This document shows, piece by piece, positions 6,095 to 6,249 of a stretch of 6,249 bases of DNA. This DNA comes from Kosmotogaceae bacterium UBA1373. GTDB lineage: Bacteria; Thermotogota; Thermotogae; Petrotogales; Kosmotogaceae. Positions within the stretch are counted from its first letter, which is position 1, and each line of letters opens with the position of its first letter. Below the pieces are notes generated by a model, which was not told the DNA's origin, made no database searches, and saw only the letters and a program-made list of their open reading frames with translations. Location of the stretch: contig DBRH01000013.1 in assembly GCA_002305955.1 (NCBI GenBank), positions 19,167 to 25,415 of the forward strand, given 5' to 3'. A program made the position numbers and the translations under genes.

Positions 6095-6249
6095 CCAGAA
6101 GAAAGCTATCTATAGTTGCGAAGAGCGGTTCCTCAACGCCACGCGTTCAGTTTCTTGGTCCAAGACCGAAGACATAGTAGAACTCTTGGTTCCTGGGTCT
6201 GGTCTCTCCAGAGACGAGATGCCGGATCGGGGTCCGGCATGACGGTAAG
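6095..6249. other. Non-coding tail, no gene seen
   Basis: No convincing frame with a start and ribosome site is seen on either strand up to the window edge. The stretch has several short self-complementary words, including CTTGG-T-CCAAG near 6155 and the two hairpins listed separately. There is no T-run to make an intrinsic terminator for the gene ending at 6094. Confidence 0.5.
6202..6240. repeat. Two adjacent hairpins, probable dispersed palindromic (REP-like) element
   Basis: GTCTC (6202-6206) pairs with GAGAC (6211-6215) around a TCCA loop. Three bases later ATGCCGGA (6219-6226) pairs perfectly with TCCGGCAT (6233-6240) around a TCGGGG loop. The second palindrome resembles intergenic repeats of the form TCATGCCGG...CCGGCAT that I recall from several bacterial genomes. 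Only one copy is visible here, so repeat status is inferred. Without a T-run it is not a standard terminator, although it could stabilise the 3' end of the upstream transcript. Confidence 0.5.

Noticed and set aside
1..6249. CRISPR arrays, tRNA or rRNA genes, insertion sequences
   Set aside because: No regularly spaced direct repeats, tRNA-like cloverleaf, rRNA sequence or transposase motif was seen on either strand.

Overview
The window (6249 bp, roughly half G+C by eye) is ordinary bacterial chromosome. Frequent AGA/AGG arginine and ATA isoleucine codons, strong GGAGG-type ribosome binding sites and tightly packed genes recall Thermotogota of the Kosmotoga/Mesotoga kind. That placement is an impression from codon use and protein style, not a measured result.

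Positions 1-4522 hold one rightward operon for uptake and phosphorylation of a pentose-like sugar. In order it encodes the tail of a BtpA/SgcQ-family protein, a ribokinase-type PfkB kinase (rbsK), a double-domain sugar ABC ATPase (rbsA), a membrane permease (rbsC) and a secreted sugar-binding protein (rbsB). The first three junctions overlap or nearly touch, so translation is probably coupled. rbsB has its own strong ribosome binding site after a short gap, and a clear intrinsic terminator ends the unit. RbsB would capture the sugar outside the membrane, RbsC with RbsA would import it using ATP, and RbsK would phosphorylate it. No rbsD is present. Three sugar-contact positions of RbsB differ from E. 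coli RbsB, so ribose is the best guess for the substrate but is not certain.

Positions 4523-5311 hold a leftward gene for a small two-helix membrane protein of unknown function, convergent with the operon, and then a divergent control region of about 180 bp. That region has an extended -10 promoter for the leftward gene and a perfect 8-bp inverted repeat that could be an operator or an RNA hairpin.

Positions 5312-6094 encode a secreted protein of the zinc-dependent phospholipase C / P1 nuclease superfamily. Its zinc-ligand pattern appears complete, including a tryptophan placed to become the mature N-terminus. The last 155 bp carry no gene, but contain two compact hairpins resembling a dispersed palindromic repeat.

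The points most worth a second look are the BtpA-kinase-transporter linkage with an altered binding pocket, the divergent-region palindrome beside the zinc enzyme, and the repeat-like tail. I see no clear sign of a wholly new system.
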